Shown: piece by piece, positions 45,395 through 56,979 of the stretch
How the letters are laid out: every line of letters begins with the position of its first letter
How positions within the stretch are numbered: the first letter of the stretch is position 1
Source: Arabidopsis thaliana
Lineage: Eukaryota; Streptophyta; Magnoliopsida; Brassicales; Brassicaceae
Direction: 5' to 3'
DNA: 64,000 nt
NCBI RefSeq assembly: GCF_000001735.4
Contig: NC_003070.9
Coordinates: 27,451,971 to 27,515,970, forward strand
Translations under genes and position numbers: made by a program
The notes under the pieces: model-generated
What the model was told of the DNA's origin: nothing
The model's input: only the letters and a program-made list of their open reading frames with translations
The model's database searches: none

Positions 45395-45915
45395 TCAAGA
45401 GAACCAATTAACGAGCTCGTCCGCGTGGCTGCCAGCTGGAGGAGGAGGCACATCTTGCATCACTTTCTCTTGTCCCTTTGGATAGTATATTCCCGTACCT
45501 TCATGTGGCACCCAACTACTCGCCGGCGACGACGTTTCTCCGGCGCCGTAGAAGCCTCTCATCGTCTTCACCTCCTCTCCGGAGCTAGAGCCCTCAGTCT
45601 TCACCGTATCCCTCACTATATCATGCGAGGCACTCTTCTTGTGAATTGATTTCCTAAGCATCGGCCTATATATATGCAAATTGCATGTGTTAATGATATA
45701 TAACATGATACATAATTAAACGATCATAACAACCAAAAGTGTATGATCTAAGAATCAATATGAATAGAGAGAAAATTAGCATGGTTTATGCGTAAAGATT
45801 GACATGCACGAAACAAATAATGCATATGCTCAACACTAAATTTAAGGTAAACTTACTTGACGAACATGGTGTTCATGGTTTGTGCCCCACGAGAAGAGAA
45901 GGTAGAAGTCGCCAT
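45395..45915 (-). CDS. Small LEA-like stress protein (At1g73120)
   Basis: Two exons, 45857-45915 and 45395-45665, joined 109 aa. The N-terminus (MATSTFSSRGAQTMNTMFVK) resembles a mitochondrial or plastid targeting peptide. The C-terminal half has SSWVPHEGTGIYYPKGQEK followed by a Pro run and an acidic end; the W-x-P-x-x-x-T-G-x-Y pattern resembles the conserved motif of LEA_3/SAG21-type proteins. I therefore call it LEA-like on motif grounds, with unknown function. A perfect ABRE/G-box upstream fits stress or ABA induction. Confidence 0.75.
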
Positions 45916-47496
45916 GTAAATCTCTATGGTCTATTGATTACAATGTGTATGAAGAATCTGATGTAGGTAAATATATTTATATTATGTGTTTGTTGAGAGA
46001 GTTGCATATATATACATGAGACATCATAAAATGTGAATGGAATTTCAACAAAATTAAAATAAGATAAAGAATTTGGGATGGAAAGAATGATGGAGAGGGA
46101 TCATCCAGATGCACACTCCCCGAGGTAGATTTATCGTCAGACCCATGCCTCTTTTGTGCCATTCCCCTCCACGTGGCATAATCCACGTCTTCTTATTTTG
46201 GATCATTCTTCTTCAAAACGTATGCGTACACATGATCATGTTTTGGTCACTTGTGGCGTGCATGATTCATGACCCATTCGGACTACTTTATTTCTATTGG
46301 GCCTACTAAATTTTATAAGCCCGTTAACTTTAGATAGGTAGCCCAATAAAAGCCCGGAATCTATATGTAACTTTGGGCTGGTATTGGATTCTAGTTTAAA
46401 AAGAATTTTGATGATTTAAAATCATATAAAGTAAATAAATGAAGAGAAATTGGTAGAGAGTATTATATAATTTTGTTAATTAGTTTTTTTCGTAATTTTG
46501 TAAAGTTTCACGAATAATTTCTCTATTTTGACGATATTTTTATGACGAAAATGTATAAAATTATAAATTAATAATATAATAATTTAGTTTATTAATAATA
46601 AAAAAAATTATGTTGTTTTAGTTGAATAACCCAAAGTTTTTTTTTTCAACAACTTTATCAAATTCTAAATCCAATAACCTAGAGTTATAAAGATTTTTTA
46701 CAAATCACAAACTAATAACACCAAACTCTTAATTAACTTTTATTATTGAATAACAATAGATTCTAGTAACATTTAAAGTCATTAAATCACTATTTAAATC
46801 ACAAACCAATAACACTACTTTTTTCTTTTTTTCTTTTTTTAATTCTCTAAATTGAATTTTTATTATGGATCTGGTTGTAATCCTAAATTAGAATCCTTTT
46901 CTCAAAAAATAAAAAATAAAAAAATAAAAAAAAATCTTAAATAAGCTCTTTAGTATTTATTTATTGTTGTATGATGATTATGTTGAGGCCTTTTTCTCGT
47001 TTCTTCCTCTGTTGTACTTTCCTTCTTACTTTCTCAGGTAAATTCTTCTCTCTTTCCTTGTTTTTCTCATCTATGTTTACTTTGAATTTCAGGGTTTATC
47101 TCCTTTTGATTACTTTCTCTGTTTTTCATCTCAAAGTCTCGTTTTTTTATGTAATTCGATGCGTCTATGAGTTTCTCTTTTTCAGCGATCTTCGTGCTCG
47201 GGTCACAAATTTGAGATAGCTGTATAGTACAGTTTTTCTAAATTATTCATCTTTTCCGATTAAGCATCTGAGTTTCGATAAAATCTAGACCTAGTGATTA
47301 GTGATGATGGCAAAATTTTCAGGATTTTTGAGCTGTTTCTTAGTGAGGACCTGTTTTTGTTGTTTGAAACTTTCATCTTCTTATTGCGATCAAGTTTGGA
47401 ATAACATGATATTTTTCAACTCTTTATTATTCTGATGATATTGCCTAACCAAAGTTTATATTTTTGCTGCATAATTTTCGTATAGCGTGAGCCATC
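45916..47496. other. Divergent region At1g73120 / ATI3C
   Basis: A 1.6-kb region. Left: promoter of the LEA-like gene. Middle (46430-46960): extremely AT-rich low-complexity sequence. Right (about 46960-47496): probably the promoter, 5' UTR and a leader intron of ATI3C, with an acceptor-like TATAG just before its ATG. No separate gene seen. Confidence 0.5.
46169..46177 (-). promoter_or_regulatory. ABRE / G-box before the LEA-like gene
   Basis: CCACGTGGC, a strong bZIP site, about 255 bp upstream of the At1g73120 ATG; a second ACGT core (CCACGTCT) follows at about 46182-46189. A TATA-like tract is at about 45969-45985. Confidence 0.6.
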
Positions 47497-49926
47497 ATGG
47501 GACCAGAATCTAAAGGACGAGCATGGTTTAGTAAAATCTACAACAAGTTGGAAAATTTGCTTGTTGAGGTTGACTCTTTCACTTCTCAGGTTAGTCCATT
47601 GTTTGATTGTCATTATCAATTTTAGCTAATAATGTCTAAAGAATAGAGAGAATGAGTGATGGTTTTCTTATGTTGGCACAGAGCACGCTTTGTTTGAAAT
47701 CAAGTGAACCTCCGAGATTCGAATATGTTAGAGGTGAATCAAAGGAAGTTGCAGAGGACCATTCTTCTAATGTACAAGGACGTCATGATCGTGTTGCTTC
47801 ACCGCGAAGTGAAAGTCCTTCTGATCCACCGTCACATCAGAACTTTGACATTCCAGGACATGTTTTGGTTGAGAAACGAGTTCAAGGCGATATTTTGAAA
47901 GAGAATGTAGTTCAAAGAGATAGTTTTGAGGATAATTCATCAGCTTCCTCTTCGTCTGATGGAGAAATAGAATCTACATCTCCACTGCATGAAGAGTACT
48001 GTGATGCTTATATGACATCAACCACTACTCTTAGTGATGAAGAACAATTAGTTTCTGATGAAGAGTCTCAGATATTTCCTGATGGAGAAAGACTCTCTAC
48101 ATCCCCATTGCTTGAAGAGTATCATGATGCTAATCTGACATCAGCCGCTAGTGTTGGTGATGAAGAACCAATAGTTACTGATAAAGAGTCGCATATCACT
48201 AAAAGTCTTTCTAATTCACCAAGTTGTAATAGTCCTTCTGATTCACCGCCATGTCAGAACTTTGACATTTTAGGACATGTTCGGGTTGAGGAACGAGTTC
48301 AAGGTGACATTTTAGTGGAGAATATAGCTCACGGAGAGAATTCATCAGCCTCCTCCTTGGATGGTGAAGAAACACTCTCCACATCTCCGTTGCTTGAAGA
48401 GCTTTGTGATGCTAATCTGACGTCAACCAGTACTCTTGGTGGTGAAGAACCAATAGTTACCGATGATGAGTCTCAGATCACTAACACTTTAACACCTCAG
48501 AAATTTTCTGCTGAAAACTCTTCTGTCTTTCCAGGCGAGGAAAGTGTACAAGAAGTTAGAGTTGAATCCTCCTTGTCTGACGAAGAAATACTCTCTAAGT
48601 CTCCATTGCTCGAAGAGCATTGTGATGCTAATCTGACATCAACCAGTACTCTTGGTGGTGAAGGACCAATAGTTACCGATGATGAGTCTCTAATCACTAA
48701 CACTTTAACCCCTCAGAAATTTTCTGAAGAAGAAATACTCTCTAAGTCTCCATTGCTCGAAGAGCATTGTGATGCTAATCTGACATCAGACACTACTCTT
48801 GGTGATGAAAAACCAATAATTACGGATGATGAGTCTTGGATCAGTAACAGTTTAACCTCTCAGAAATCTTCTGCTGGAAACTCTTGGGTTTTTTCAGGCG
48901 AGGATAGTGTAGAAGAAGTTAAAGTTAAATCGTGCAGAGATGTTGTTTCCACAGAATCTCAATCTACTCAAAGTTCTATGGAAAGTTTTGGGACTGTAGT
49001 AAAATGTAATGATGGCCCCGTTCTAGCTGCACTTGGGTGTTTTAGGGATAATGATTCAAGTCTTAATCCACTCGTCACCAAGGTTCCAGATGAAAACATG
49101 AGATCCTCTAATGCGGGTTAGTGCTTCAATTATATATTTTCTCTAGTTTGAAGTTCTACTCATTTCTGGTTGTGCTATTGTTCACTAGAAGTTGTAAAAC
49201 CTTGAATTAACCTCTTCATGCCTTTTTGTTTTTTGGTTTCTAACATGTGCAACACTTTTTCTTAATTTCTGTAGATAATCCAGATGATGTGATTAATAAT
49301 TGCAAATCTGACGTTACTCCATTGGATACCAAGGACATTGCATTTCAAAAAGAACCCTCGTATGTTAATGACACAGTGCGTGTTAGGATCATGGCTGAAC
49401 TGTGCGGCATGGAATCTCGAGAAGACCCCTTGTATGTTGAGGACAGTGAGCTTTATGCCATTCATCTTAGGACCAAGAAACTCAGATCCTTCAAGGTTCC
49501 TTGCTTTCTCCCTCTTTCTCTTAGATATTTCTTTGTGATAAACTTGAAACCTTGTTTCTTGTTAGTGAATGCTAATCTTGATAACAGATTTTTCTGACTG
49601 ATATTAGACTTGAAAATTTGGTTTCAATAATGATAGTCAATGACCAAAAACCTTCTAAAAACTTAGCATTAATCCCATGAGAAAAGCATTAGTTATATCC
49701 CATTGCCTAATTTTACCCTTTTTATTATCATCAGAGAAAGGTCTTGGACGTTTTAACTTCAAAGAGAAGAAGAGAGAAGGAATATGAGCAGCTTCCGATT
49801 TGGTACGGAGATGCGGGAATGGGTTCTGATCTGGCCACTAAGGAAGAGTCTCAACAAGTGGAAGCCACAGACTCCAAAAGCTCACTTTTACTTGAATCAG
49901 AAGATTCCCAGTGGGAGCTATTGTGA
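47497..49926 (+). CDS. ATI3C: ATI3C, ATG8-interacting protein with acidic repeats (At1g73130)
   Basis: Four exons: 47497-47589, 47682-49116, 49275-49495, 49735-49926; joined 646 aa. The conserved N-terminus (RAWFSKIYNKLENLLVEVDSF) and a C-terminal block (RRREKEYEQLPIWYGDAG) frame a long acidic, Ser-rich disordered centre. That centre holds five copies of a unit like LSTSPLLEEHCDANLTSTSTL. The protein ends EDSQWELL: an acidic W-x-x-L, the classic LC3/ATG8-interacting motif, at the very C-terminus. Established for ATI3 proteins: dicot-specific ATG8 partners that bind UBAC2 at the ER and support stress tolerance. The paralogue ATI3A is At1g17780. Assignment to ATI3C is by memory plus these motifs. 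No membrane helix is visible. Confidence 0.88.
47960..48930 (+). repeat. Five-copy coding repeat in ATI3C
   Basis: Units begin at about 47973, 48093, 48375, 48591 and 48738. The last two are nearly identical over more than 50 nt and are spaced 147 bp (49 codons). A larger unit (QNFDIPGHVLVEKRVQGDIL and its copy) is also duplicated, so the array is compound. All spacings keep the reading frame. Confidence 0.8.
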
Positions 49927-50162
49927 GAGTTTTGATCATTTCATATAGTAGTTAAAATCCGGCCAGTGTTTTATCTTGAGTGAGACTCCTGTTACTATAT
50001 TTAAACATAAATGAGCTAATCTGCTCTGAGATTGAAGCTTTTTTGACAGTGAATAAACCAAAAAAATTATCCTATCTTTTCTTGCACTCATATCTGCTAC
50101 AAAATGAAACCCATTGTTGATAAAACTTAAGAAACTTGAGCTTAACACTCCCCAAGAAGGGA

Positions 50163-51773
50163 TCAGAAGAAATTGCGGTGACTGCGAAGCAAATATGCAT
50201 AGAGAATCTCATTCCATGTATCAGGAACTCCTGGCAAACACCAGTGGATGCAATCTCCATAGTTTTTCGGATCAGCTCTCTGTTCCTTTGTCAAGAGCTT
50301 CCCTCTCCGTTCTCCATACACAGTCGTATGTCCATCTTTCCTGTATTCCGACAGTTGCGTAATGTTCAGGAACGTGACATTTTCTCCAACTCTGCTTAGA
50401 ACATCACCAACAATCTTCATGATTTCTTGATTTGATCCTGTACCCCAATATGATCTTTTGTCTATTGGATATAACTCATCATAACAGGTTCCATCGCTCC
50501 CTGGATTCCACTCCCAGCTCCTTCCAAGATCACACACCAAAATCACTCTCCATGTCTTTGGAAATTGAAAAGGTTTGCTCTAAAAACTATCTATAATCTT
50601 TTATGTTTTGTGTTTGGAAGGAACATACCATAGATGAGTCGGAGACATACTCGTGAAGAAAACTTTTTGCTTCTCGGAATTGATCTTCGTCTTAAACCAC
50701 TTGGCCCATGTTTCTAACGCCATTTTATAAGCAGTCGTCACATTATACTCTCGGACTTCACTGGTATCTCCATACCTGCATATGCGTATAAGTTTTCCTT
50801 CTAAGCTCTTCTGTAATGCAAGCAACTCGAATATGGCTTATGCGTTATATAGCTTACGTTGCATTGATCTTAGGTTGATGCATCCACCATACATAGCTCT
50901 CAAAGACTAGAACATCAACCCCTTCCCAGCTCTTGCTATGTTTTTCAATGGCGTCGAGCTTAACCAACCTTTTGTGTACTGTATGATTAGTTGCATGATC
51001 TGAAATCGATTCCACGATGAAAGGTGCCCAGTAATACTCGATGGATGCATTGTATTCCTGATCAATTGCATAAACTTTAGTATAAGAAACCATATTAGCC
51101 TTTTTTCTTACAATTCATGTTGAAAATCTCTTCTAGGAAGATGAGTTTTGATGTACCTCAGCTTTGAAGATCTTCATAGGAGGAATCCTATGGAAGGACT
51201 TCTTCTTCTCAGGAATTACTGATTGCACCATACAGACCATTGACTCGAACGTGCTTCTCTGCACTGAGTCTCCTATGAACATTAGTCTTTTGTTTCTCAA
51301 CACGTCCAACAGTTTCAGAGCATTGAACCTGAAACATCTCAGAGGTTTTAAACACTGCGCAAGTTTGAATCTGAGATCATGAAACAACACATGCTTTTTG
51401 TTTCTTACCTTGGCAAGTCGCATGAGCTCGGTTTCCATCTCCAGTTCTGGTAATAAGAATCAGGCCGTCCATTTCGTTGACATGTTGTTTGTTTGACTAA
51501 ATAAGGACAGCTCTTCTCTGTATAAAGAGGATAAGAGACATTGTCCCAAACCCATTGTCCTTCAAAGACATTGCAGCTCTCATCAAGCTGATCCTCTTTA
51601 GTGACAAACACTGCCTCTTTCTGTCTGAAACCATATAGTTTGGATATTCGACTTTCTTTGCTCTTGAGTTCATCAAGTATCCATCTCACGGATCCTAGAA
51701 CTAGAAGACTAACAAGCACAACTTGGAAGATGGATTGAATCATCCTCGAATCTGCAGTTGTTTGTATAGACAT
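50163..51773 (-). CDS. TBL31: TBL31, wall polysaccharide O-acetyltransferase (At1g73140)
   Basis: Five exons: 51409-51773, 51157-51328, 50858-51057, 50629-50775, 50163-50520; joined 413 aa. An N-terminal membrane anchor ([19 protein letters not shown]) marks a type II Golgi protein. The TBL/PC-esterase hallmarks are the TBL domain ([21 protein letters not shown]), the nucleophile GDS motif in [11 protein letters not shown], and the Asp-His pair in [18 protein letters not shown]. Established family role: transfer of acetyl groups to xylan and other wall polymers in the Golgi; TBL31 has been linked to xylan 3-O-acetylation. Convergent with ATI3C, 236 bp between stop codons. Confidence 0.95.
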
Positions 51774-52356
51774 TTGAAACAGACTTCTCGGAGTAATTAG
51801 CTCGTTTAGAACTACTTCTTGCTATTGAGCTGATGAATCTATGTTGGATGTTTGAGAGAAGCGTATGTCTTCACATACAAGCATAAAAAAACGACTTTGT
51901 TCCATGCAACCACCAGTTGGTGATCTTTCTACATTAGGTAGCATGTCCTTTGTTTTGGTGATTGATCTAAAAATAGTGATATGATACTGAAAACAACACA
52001 AATTTGCCAATAAAGGTCTCGCTTGGGTTTTGAGGTCAAACTATTCTCCGATCTGGCCCAGCAAGACTGGTCGAAAATCAATGCACAAATTTGAACGTAA
52101 GACCAAACAAAAAAAAACCAACTAAGAAGTACAGAACAAGCCTGTTCAATTGATGACACAAGCCCGAAACAAAAGACTTATGTCCACTTTTCTATACAAT
52201 TAACAAGAACCCTAATACAGTAATACAGAAACAATCCGATGGTGGAAAAGAAGGTAACCTAGCTTTGCTATTTTAAGAGATGCAAAAAAAAAAAAAAAAG
52301 TTGGAAGTTGACACCACGATGGCTCCCACCTATGCTAAATACTTTCACAATCGTGG
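51774..52356. other. TBL31 promoter / GTE3 3' UTR
   Basis: A 583-bp spacer between two minus-strand genes. An A run is at about 52284-52299. Otherwise no feature. Confidence 0.5.
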
Positions 52357-54026
52357 TTAATTACCGGTATCAGATTCATGTCCTGAGCTATCACTGTCAG
52401 AGCCTGCATAACGAAAAGAGGAATGTGAGTAAACTTGTTTGGAACTGTGATGCTCATAAGGGAGAAGAAGGTAAACCAGCTTCAACATTTACCACTAGAA
52501 CCCGAGCCTGAGCCACTACTAGAACTGTTAGAACTACTTGATCCTCCAACATTTACTTCTTGTCGAACAGTAGATGCCACATGACCTTTTCAAGTGTCAA
52601 AAACATTAAAGAAGAGTTATTGTAGTGGGGCTAAACGACCAATATAGAAGAGCTTGATACTATCTTAAGAATTAAAATTTCACCTAATTCAGTAACTTTT
52701 GACGATTCAAGGCCAGTTACTAGCGTGTTCTGTGAAGACGGAAGAAGAAATATGATATCATTAGCCCAGTAAGAGTTATATGGTAAAAGTAAGAGAAGTG
52801 AATAACAATTAGGTATTTGCTCTCACCGATTCGTGCACACTATTGTGAAAAGATTCAGCATCTCTTTCTGAGTCTAATCCCTGTTCCTCCTTTTTCTTGC
52901 TTAAGCTCTCCTTATATTCAGTCACGAATCTGAAAAGCTCCCAAAGTGTTTCCAGATCAAGACTATCAATATCTAACTCAATCTCATCATCTTGTTGAGA
53001 GAGTTCTGGAGTTCTCTTCTTTATAATCTGCACAACTGCCTCTAGCTTGTCATAAGGTAAATCCTGGAGGTCTTCACTTAGTTGCCGCTTCTCATCAAAC
53101 GTCAAGTCCCTGTTTGCAGACGCCTCTTCTACAAGCTTCTCGGGGACAACAGGTAAAACTGCAGGTTTCACTGGGTTTGTCATAGATTCAGCTCTCTCCA
53201 AAGTCCTATTTTCAACTACTTTAGGAGGAGGAGGAGGAGACAGGGAAGGTGTAGGAGCGGGTAACGGTAACGCCTCTACATTATGAGTGTTTGTCGAAAC
53301 AGGAGCATGGAAATCGATATCACGGACTGGTTGTTGCTTCCTAATAAGTAACTCATACTGCGTTTCAAGAGGCACCCATTTCTCTTCAAACAGATTCAAC
53401 AAAATCTCAGCCATATGATACACATCATGCCCCACAGGATTATACAGCATTGCATTGTTAAAAGTAAGTCTGACATCCTCAGCAAACTCCAAAGGTGACT
53501 TATACAAACTCTTACTCAACCTAGTCTTCACTGTTCCTAAATCCATAGGCTCCTTAATAATATTGTGATAATCATGTAAACCAAGCGTAACTACATCAAC
53601 TGGAGTATTGAAAATCCATCCAGACTTATGCTTCATTAACTTGGTAAGCAAATTGTTGCAGCTCTTCAAAATCTGAACAGTACCTTTATCAGCAGCAGCT
53701 CCATGTACTCCACCTTTCTTACCACCGTTTGCTGTTTTCAGCTTCTTGTTCGGCACGGGAGCGAAGTTGTTACCTTGTGGTTCGAGCCGTTTGATCAAGC
53801 TCCTAACTTCCTCAAGCTCAGCTTGTAGTTTCCGCTTCAAGTTCCTAACTTCAAGCTTGGAAATTGAGCTTAAACTTATCTTCATCATCTGATGATTATC
53901 TTCCAACCCAAGCGAATTCGAATTCGCCACCGTGGGCTTGGATCGTTTTTGGCTTTTGTTGCCACTATCACTCCATTTATGCTTCGTCTTCGAAACTCCA
54001 CCACCAGCTATAGGACCAGACGCCAT
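52357..54026 (-). CDS. GTE3: GTE3, BET-type bromodomain protein (At1g73150)
   Basis: Four exons: 52827-54026, 52684-52729, 52493-52585, 52357-52403; joined 461 aa. I start at the ATG at 54026 (MASGPIAGGG). A basic N-terminus and a predicted coiled coil (SKLEVRNLKRKLQAELEEVR) precede a bromodomain at about 113-215 with the acetyl-lysine Asn in MLYNPVGHDVY. A Pro-rich linker leads to the NET domain at about 300-380 (LTFDEKRQLSEDLQDLP, ELDIDSLDLETLWELFRFV), and the end is Ser/Gly/acidic. Established: plant BET proteins read acetylated histones; GTE3 is SUMOylated and binds the SIZ1 ligase. The duplicate is GTE5 (At1g17790). Confidence 0.96.
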
Positions 54027-54563
54027 TACCTTCGTTGACAATTTCTCTGAACGGAAAATTTTAAGGTTTCTCTAGAGATTTTACGCACAGAGACAGTAAT
54101 TGGGGATTTCTGAAACAATGAATCGAAGATCGGGGAGATTAGGATCCGTGGTTCATGAACATTGACTGTGTTTGCAACGACGAAACCCTAGGAAGCACAG
54201 CGTCGCAAGAATAGCGTAGACACACGCGCATTATCTCACGCGCCTAAAGAAACCCGATAAATTAGGGGAATTACACATGTGTAAAGTGTGACGGAGTAAT
54301 CACACGCCTACGTGTACAAAACAAAATATCAAACCGGGAAAACTAATTAGGTGTGATATCCCGGTTTAGTTACAAATCTCAGTTGGTTAAGAGAGATTTG
54401 ACTTTCAATTGAATGTAAAAACCATATAAAAATTAGCTAAGCCATGTGCAATGTCATTGAGAAATGAACTTTGATATAATAACTCGAGAAAGATCCGAAA
54501 TTTAAGCAAAGAATCAACATCAATAGTTGCACTCAATTCACAAAAATCAAATAAACCAAAACA
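54027..54563. other. Divergent promoter GTE3 / At1g73160
   Basis: A 537-bp region with 5' leaders of both genes. Several ACGT/ACGCG cores occur near 54220-54320. No TATA box stands out on the GTE3 side. Confidence 0.45.
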
Positions 54564-56024
54564 ATGGCCTTCAAGAACCATTCTTCAAGAACAACTCTTT
54601 CTTCTTCTTCTTCCACTTCATTTTCATTCAGATTCACAACAATCATTACCTTAGCATTCATCTTTTGTTCTTCTTACTACATTTTCTTCTCACAGTTTGA
54701 TTACTCTCCGGTGACTTCTTCACCGGAAAATCCTCCTTTCGCAGGAGATCTTCGAGACCTGACATTCCCTTGGAACAAACTCTCACTTGGACCAATCTCG
54801 GAGAAGCTCAAACTCGCTGTCTTCTGCAAGTCATGGCCTGTTGGTTCGATCCCCGGAGGAATGGAGCGTCATGCTTACACACTCTACACTTCTCTCGCCT
54901 CAAGAGGTCACGAGATTCACGTCTTCACGGTTTCTTCCGACAGAAGTAACCGAGAAGAGTACTACAACAAAGGAGATCTCCATGTCTACTTTGCTCCAAA
55001 CGAACACGGCTCACTTAACCACTCTCGAGCTTTTGAGATCTTCCATAAAATCAACAGTCTAGATCATCATTCCTTTGATTATGTTCACACTGAGAGTGTT
55101 TCTCTGCCTCATTGGCGAGTCAAAATGGTGCCTAATGGTGACATAGCTGTGACATGGCACGGAATCTGGTACGAGATTATGCATTCAAATCTTTTTCAAG
55201 AACTTTCCAATGATCGTCCTAGCTCTGATCTTCAACAAACGATGCCTAGACTCGTCGATGAAATCAGATTCTTCCCAAAATATAAACAGCATATTTGCAT
55301 TAGCAACAGCGCGCGCGAGGTACTAGTTAACATCTATCAACTTCCTAAGAGAAAAGTTCACGTTATAGTCAACGGTGTTGACCAAACCAAGTTCGTGTAT
55401 TCTCCTGAATCTGGAGCTAGGTTCAGGGCGAAACACGGTATTCCTGACAATGGGACATATATTGTGATGGGTGTGTCTGGACGTTTGGTGAGAGACAAAG
55501 GACATCCACTTCTATATGAAGCGTTTGCTTTGCTCGTTAAAATGCACCCGAAAGTCTATTTGCTTGTGGCTGGATCTGGTCCTTGGGGCAAAAGATACGC
55601 GGAATTAGGCGAAAACGTTAGGGTTTTAGGAGCTTTAGAGCCAGAGGAGCTCTCTGGTTTCTACAACGCTTTAGATGTGTTTGTGAATCCGACGTTGAGA
55701 CCACAGGGGCTTGATTTGACGATCATTGAGGCGATGCAGTGTGGGAAACCTGTCGTGGCACCTAATTATCCAAGCATTGTTGGGACAGTGGTTGTGGACG
55801 AGCGTTTTGGGTACACATTTTCTCCAAACGTGAGATCTCTTGTTGAGACTTTGGATTCTGTTGTAAGAGATGGGCCTAGGGTTTTGGAGATGAAAGGAAT
55901 AGCTTGTAAGGGATACGCTCTTTCGATGTTTACAGCGACTCAAATGGCTTCGGCTTATGAGAGATTCTTTATGTGTATGAAAAATGAGAGGTACTGTAGG
56001 TACCCTCTTTCCACAGATAACTGA
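54564..56024 (+). CDS. GT4-type glycosyltransferase, Golgi type II membrane protein (At1g73160)
   Basis: Single exon, 486 aa. A short cytosolic Ser-rich tail is followed by a membrane anchor at about residues 25-48 (FTTIITLAFIFCSSYYIFF). The catalytic part is a GT-B fold: the N-lobe glycine motif WPVGSIPGGMERHAYTL, then the C-lobe VSGRLVRDKGHPLLYEAF and the donor-site region LDLTIIEAMQCGKPVVAPNY, with the Glu of the E-x7-E type motif. These resemble family GT4 retaining transferases rather than the plant UGTs, despite the usual annotation as a UDP-glycosyltransferase superfamily member. Donor and acceptor are unknown; a role on a secreted glycan or lipid is inferred from topology. Divergent from GTE3. 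Confidence 0.92.
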   Translation: MAFKNHSSRTTLSSSSSTSFSFRFTTIITLAFIFCSSYYIFFSQFDYSPVTSSPENPPFAGDLRDLTFPWNKLSLGPISEKLKLAVFCKSWPVGSIPGGMERHAYTLYTSLASRGHEIHVFTVSSDRSNREEYYNKGDLHVYFAPNEHGSLNHSRAFEIFHKINSLDHHSFDYVHTESVSLPHWRVKMVPNGDIAVTWHGIWYEIMHSNLFQELSNDRPSSDLQQTMPRLVDEIRFFPKYKQHICISNSAREVLVNIYQLPKRKVHVIVNGVDQTKFVYSPESGARFRAKHGIPDNGTYIVMGVSGRLVRDKGHPLLYEAFALLVKMHPKVYLLVAGSGPWGKRYAELGENVRVLGALEPEELSGFYNALDVFVNPTLRPQGLDLTIIEAMQCGKPVVAPNYPSIVGTVVVDERFGYTFSPNVRSLVETLDSVVRDGPRVLEMKGIACKGYALSMFTATQMASAYERFFMCMKNERYCRYPLSTDN

Positions 56025-56754
56025 TTTGGTAAATTGGTATAGTTTTGTAAGTTACGTTGAATCATTTCTTTTGTAACAAGTTACTTGATCTCTTGCAAAA
56101 CAATTTGGTCACACTATTCATACACATACTTAAGCTCAAGCTTGTCACGACTTGTAACTTTTTGTGAATTTGTAACGAAAGTGATGAAAAAGAGATTTTG
56201 GAAAATGAGTTTCGTAAAGAGCAGCATTTCAAGGGTTTGATCTCTGAAAAATTGAAGATTTGAAGACGTTGCTTCGCTCTTAAAAAGTATAATTCTCTCT
56301 GTTTTCCCCTGTTTTTTTTTTCTTTTTGAAAAACTTCAATCACTATCGTTCTCTCTTTATGTGATATTTCATTGGTGGACGATGAGGCAAAAGAGTCCAT
56401 ATATAATATATACTTTTCTACACGAGCCATTAGAGACTGAAAAAACAGGATAAATTAAATTAATTCAATCCTCCCTTATCATACTATATTTCTTTACCCT
56501 TTCTTGTTATATAACAATTTATATGCAAAGTCCTCCTCTCTACTAGACTACTATATAGTGGAATGTATAAGGTACGTAAAGCATGCACAAATCATAAATG
56601 TGTAACGAAACAGATACATCAATATATTGGTTACACCGAACGAACAAACAAGGCAAAAAAAACAAACAAAGAGGATCGATATGTTTTCTTCTAAACCGGT
56701 TCTCGATCAAGAACAAAATATACATCCTCGAATTCAAAACTACGAGAATAAGAC
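56025..56754. other. Convergent spacer At1g73160 / CLE1
   Basis: A 730-bp region with both 3' UTRs. No coding or structural feature supported. Confidence 0.5.
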
Positions 56755-56979
56755 TTAGTGATGGCGAGGATCGGGACCTCCAGGACTGAGTCTCATGGAC
56801 TCATTAAAACCTCTCTCCATTAGCTTCTCCATACTCGCTTTCAACACTTCCTCTGCTTCTATCATCATACGCCCTCGTTTAATCCCGTCTGCGTTTGGGA
56901 ACATCGGTCGAGACGCTGATGAACGCGATAAGGAAACGCAGATCAAGAACAAGCACAGCAAGAATTTCAAGTTAGCCAT
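56755..56979 (-). CDS. CLE1: CLE1 signalling peptide precursor (At1g73165)
   Basis: Single exon, 74 aa. A signal peptide (MANLKFLLCLFLICVSLS) is followed by a variable spacer and the C-terminal 12-residue CLE motif RLSPGGPDPRHH, ending at the stop codon. The hydroxyproline positions P4 and P7 and the terminal HH match the CLV3-type class. Established: CLE1 and its close relatives are expressed in root pericycle and induced by nitrogen deficiency; the mature arabinosylated peptide acts through CLV1 to restrain lateral root growth. A TATA-like element lies at about 57086-57093 on the minus strand. Confidence 0.97.
   Translation of the reverse strand: MANLKFLLCLFLICVSLSRSSASRPMFPNADGIKRGRMMIEAEEVLKASMEKLMERGFNESMRLSPGGPDPRHH

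Noticed and set aside
45485-45492. P1BS-like GTATATTC
   Set aside because: It lies inside the coding exon of the LEA-like gene, and single 8-mers are expected by chance in 64 kb.
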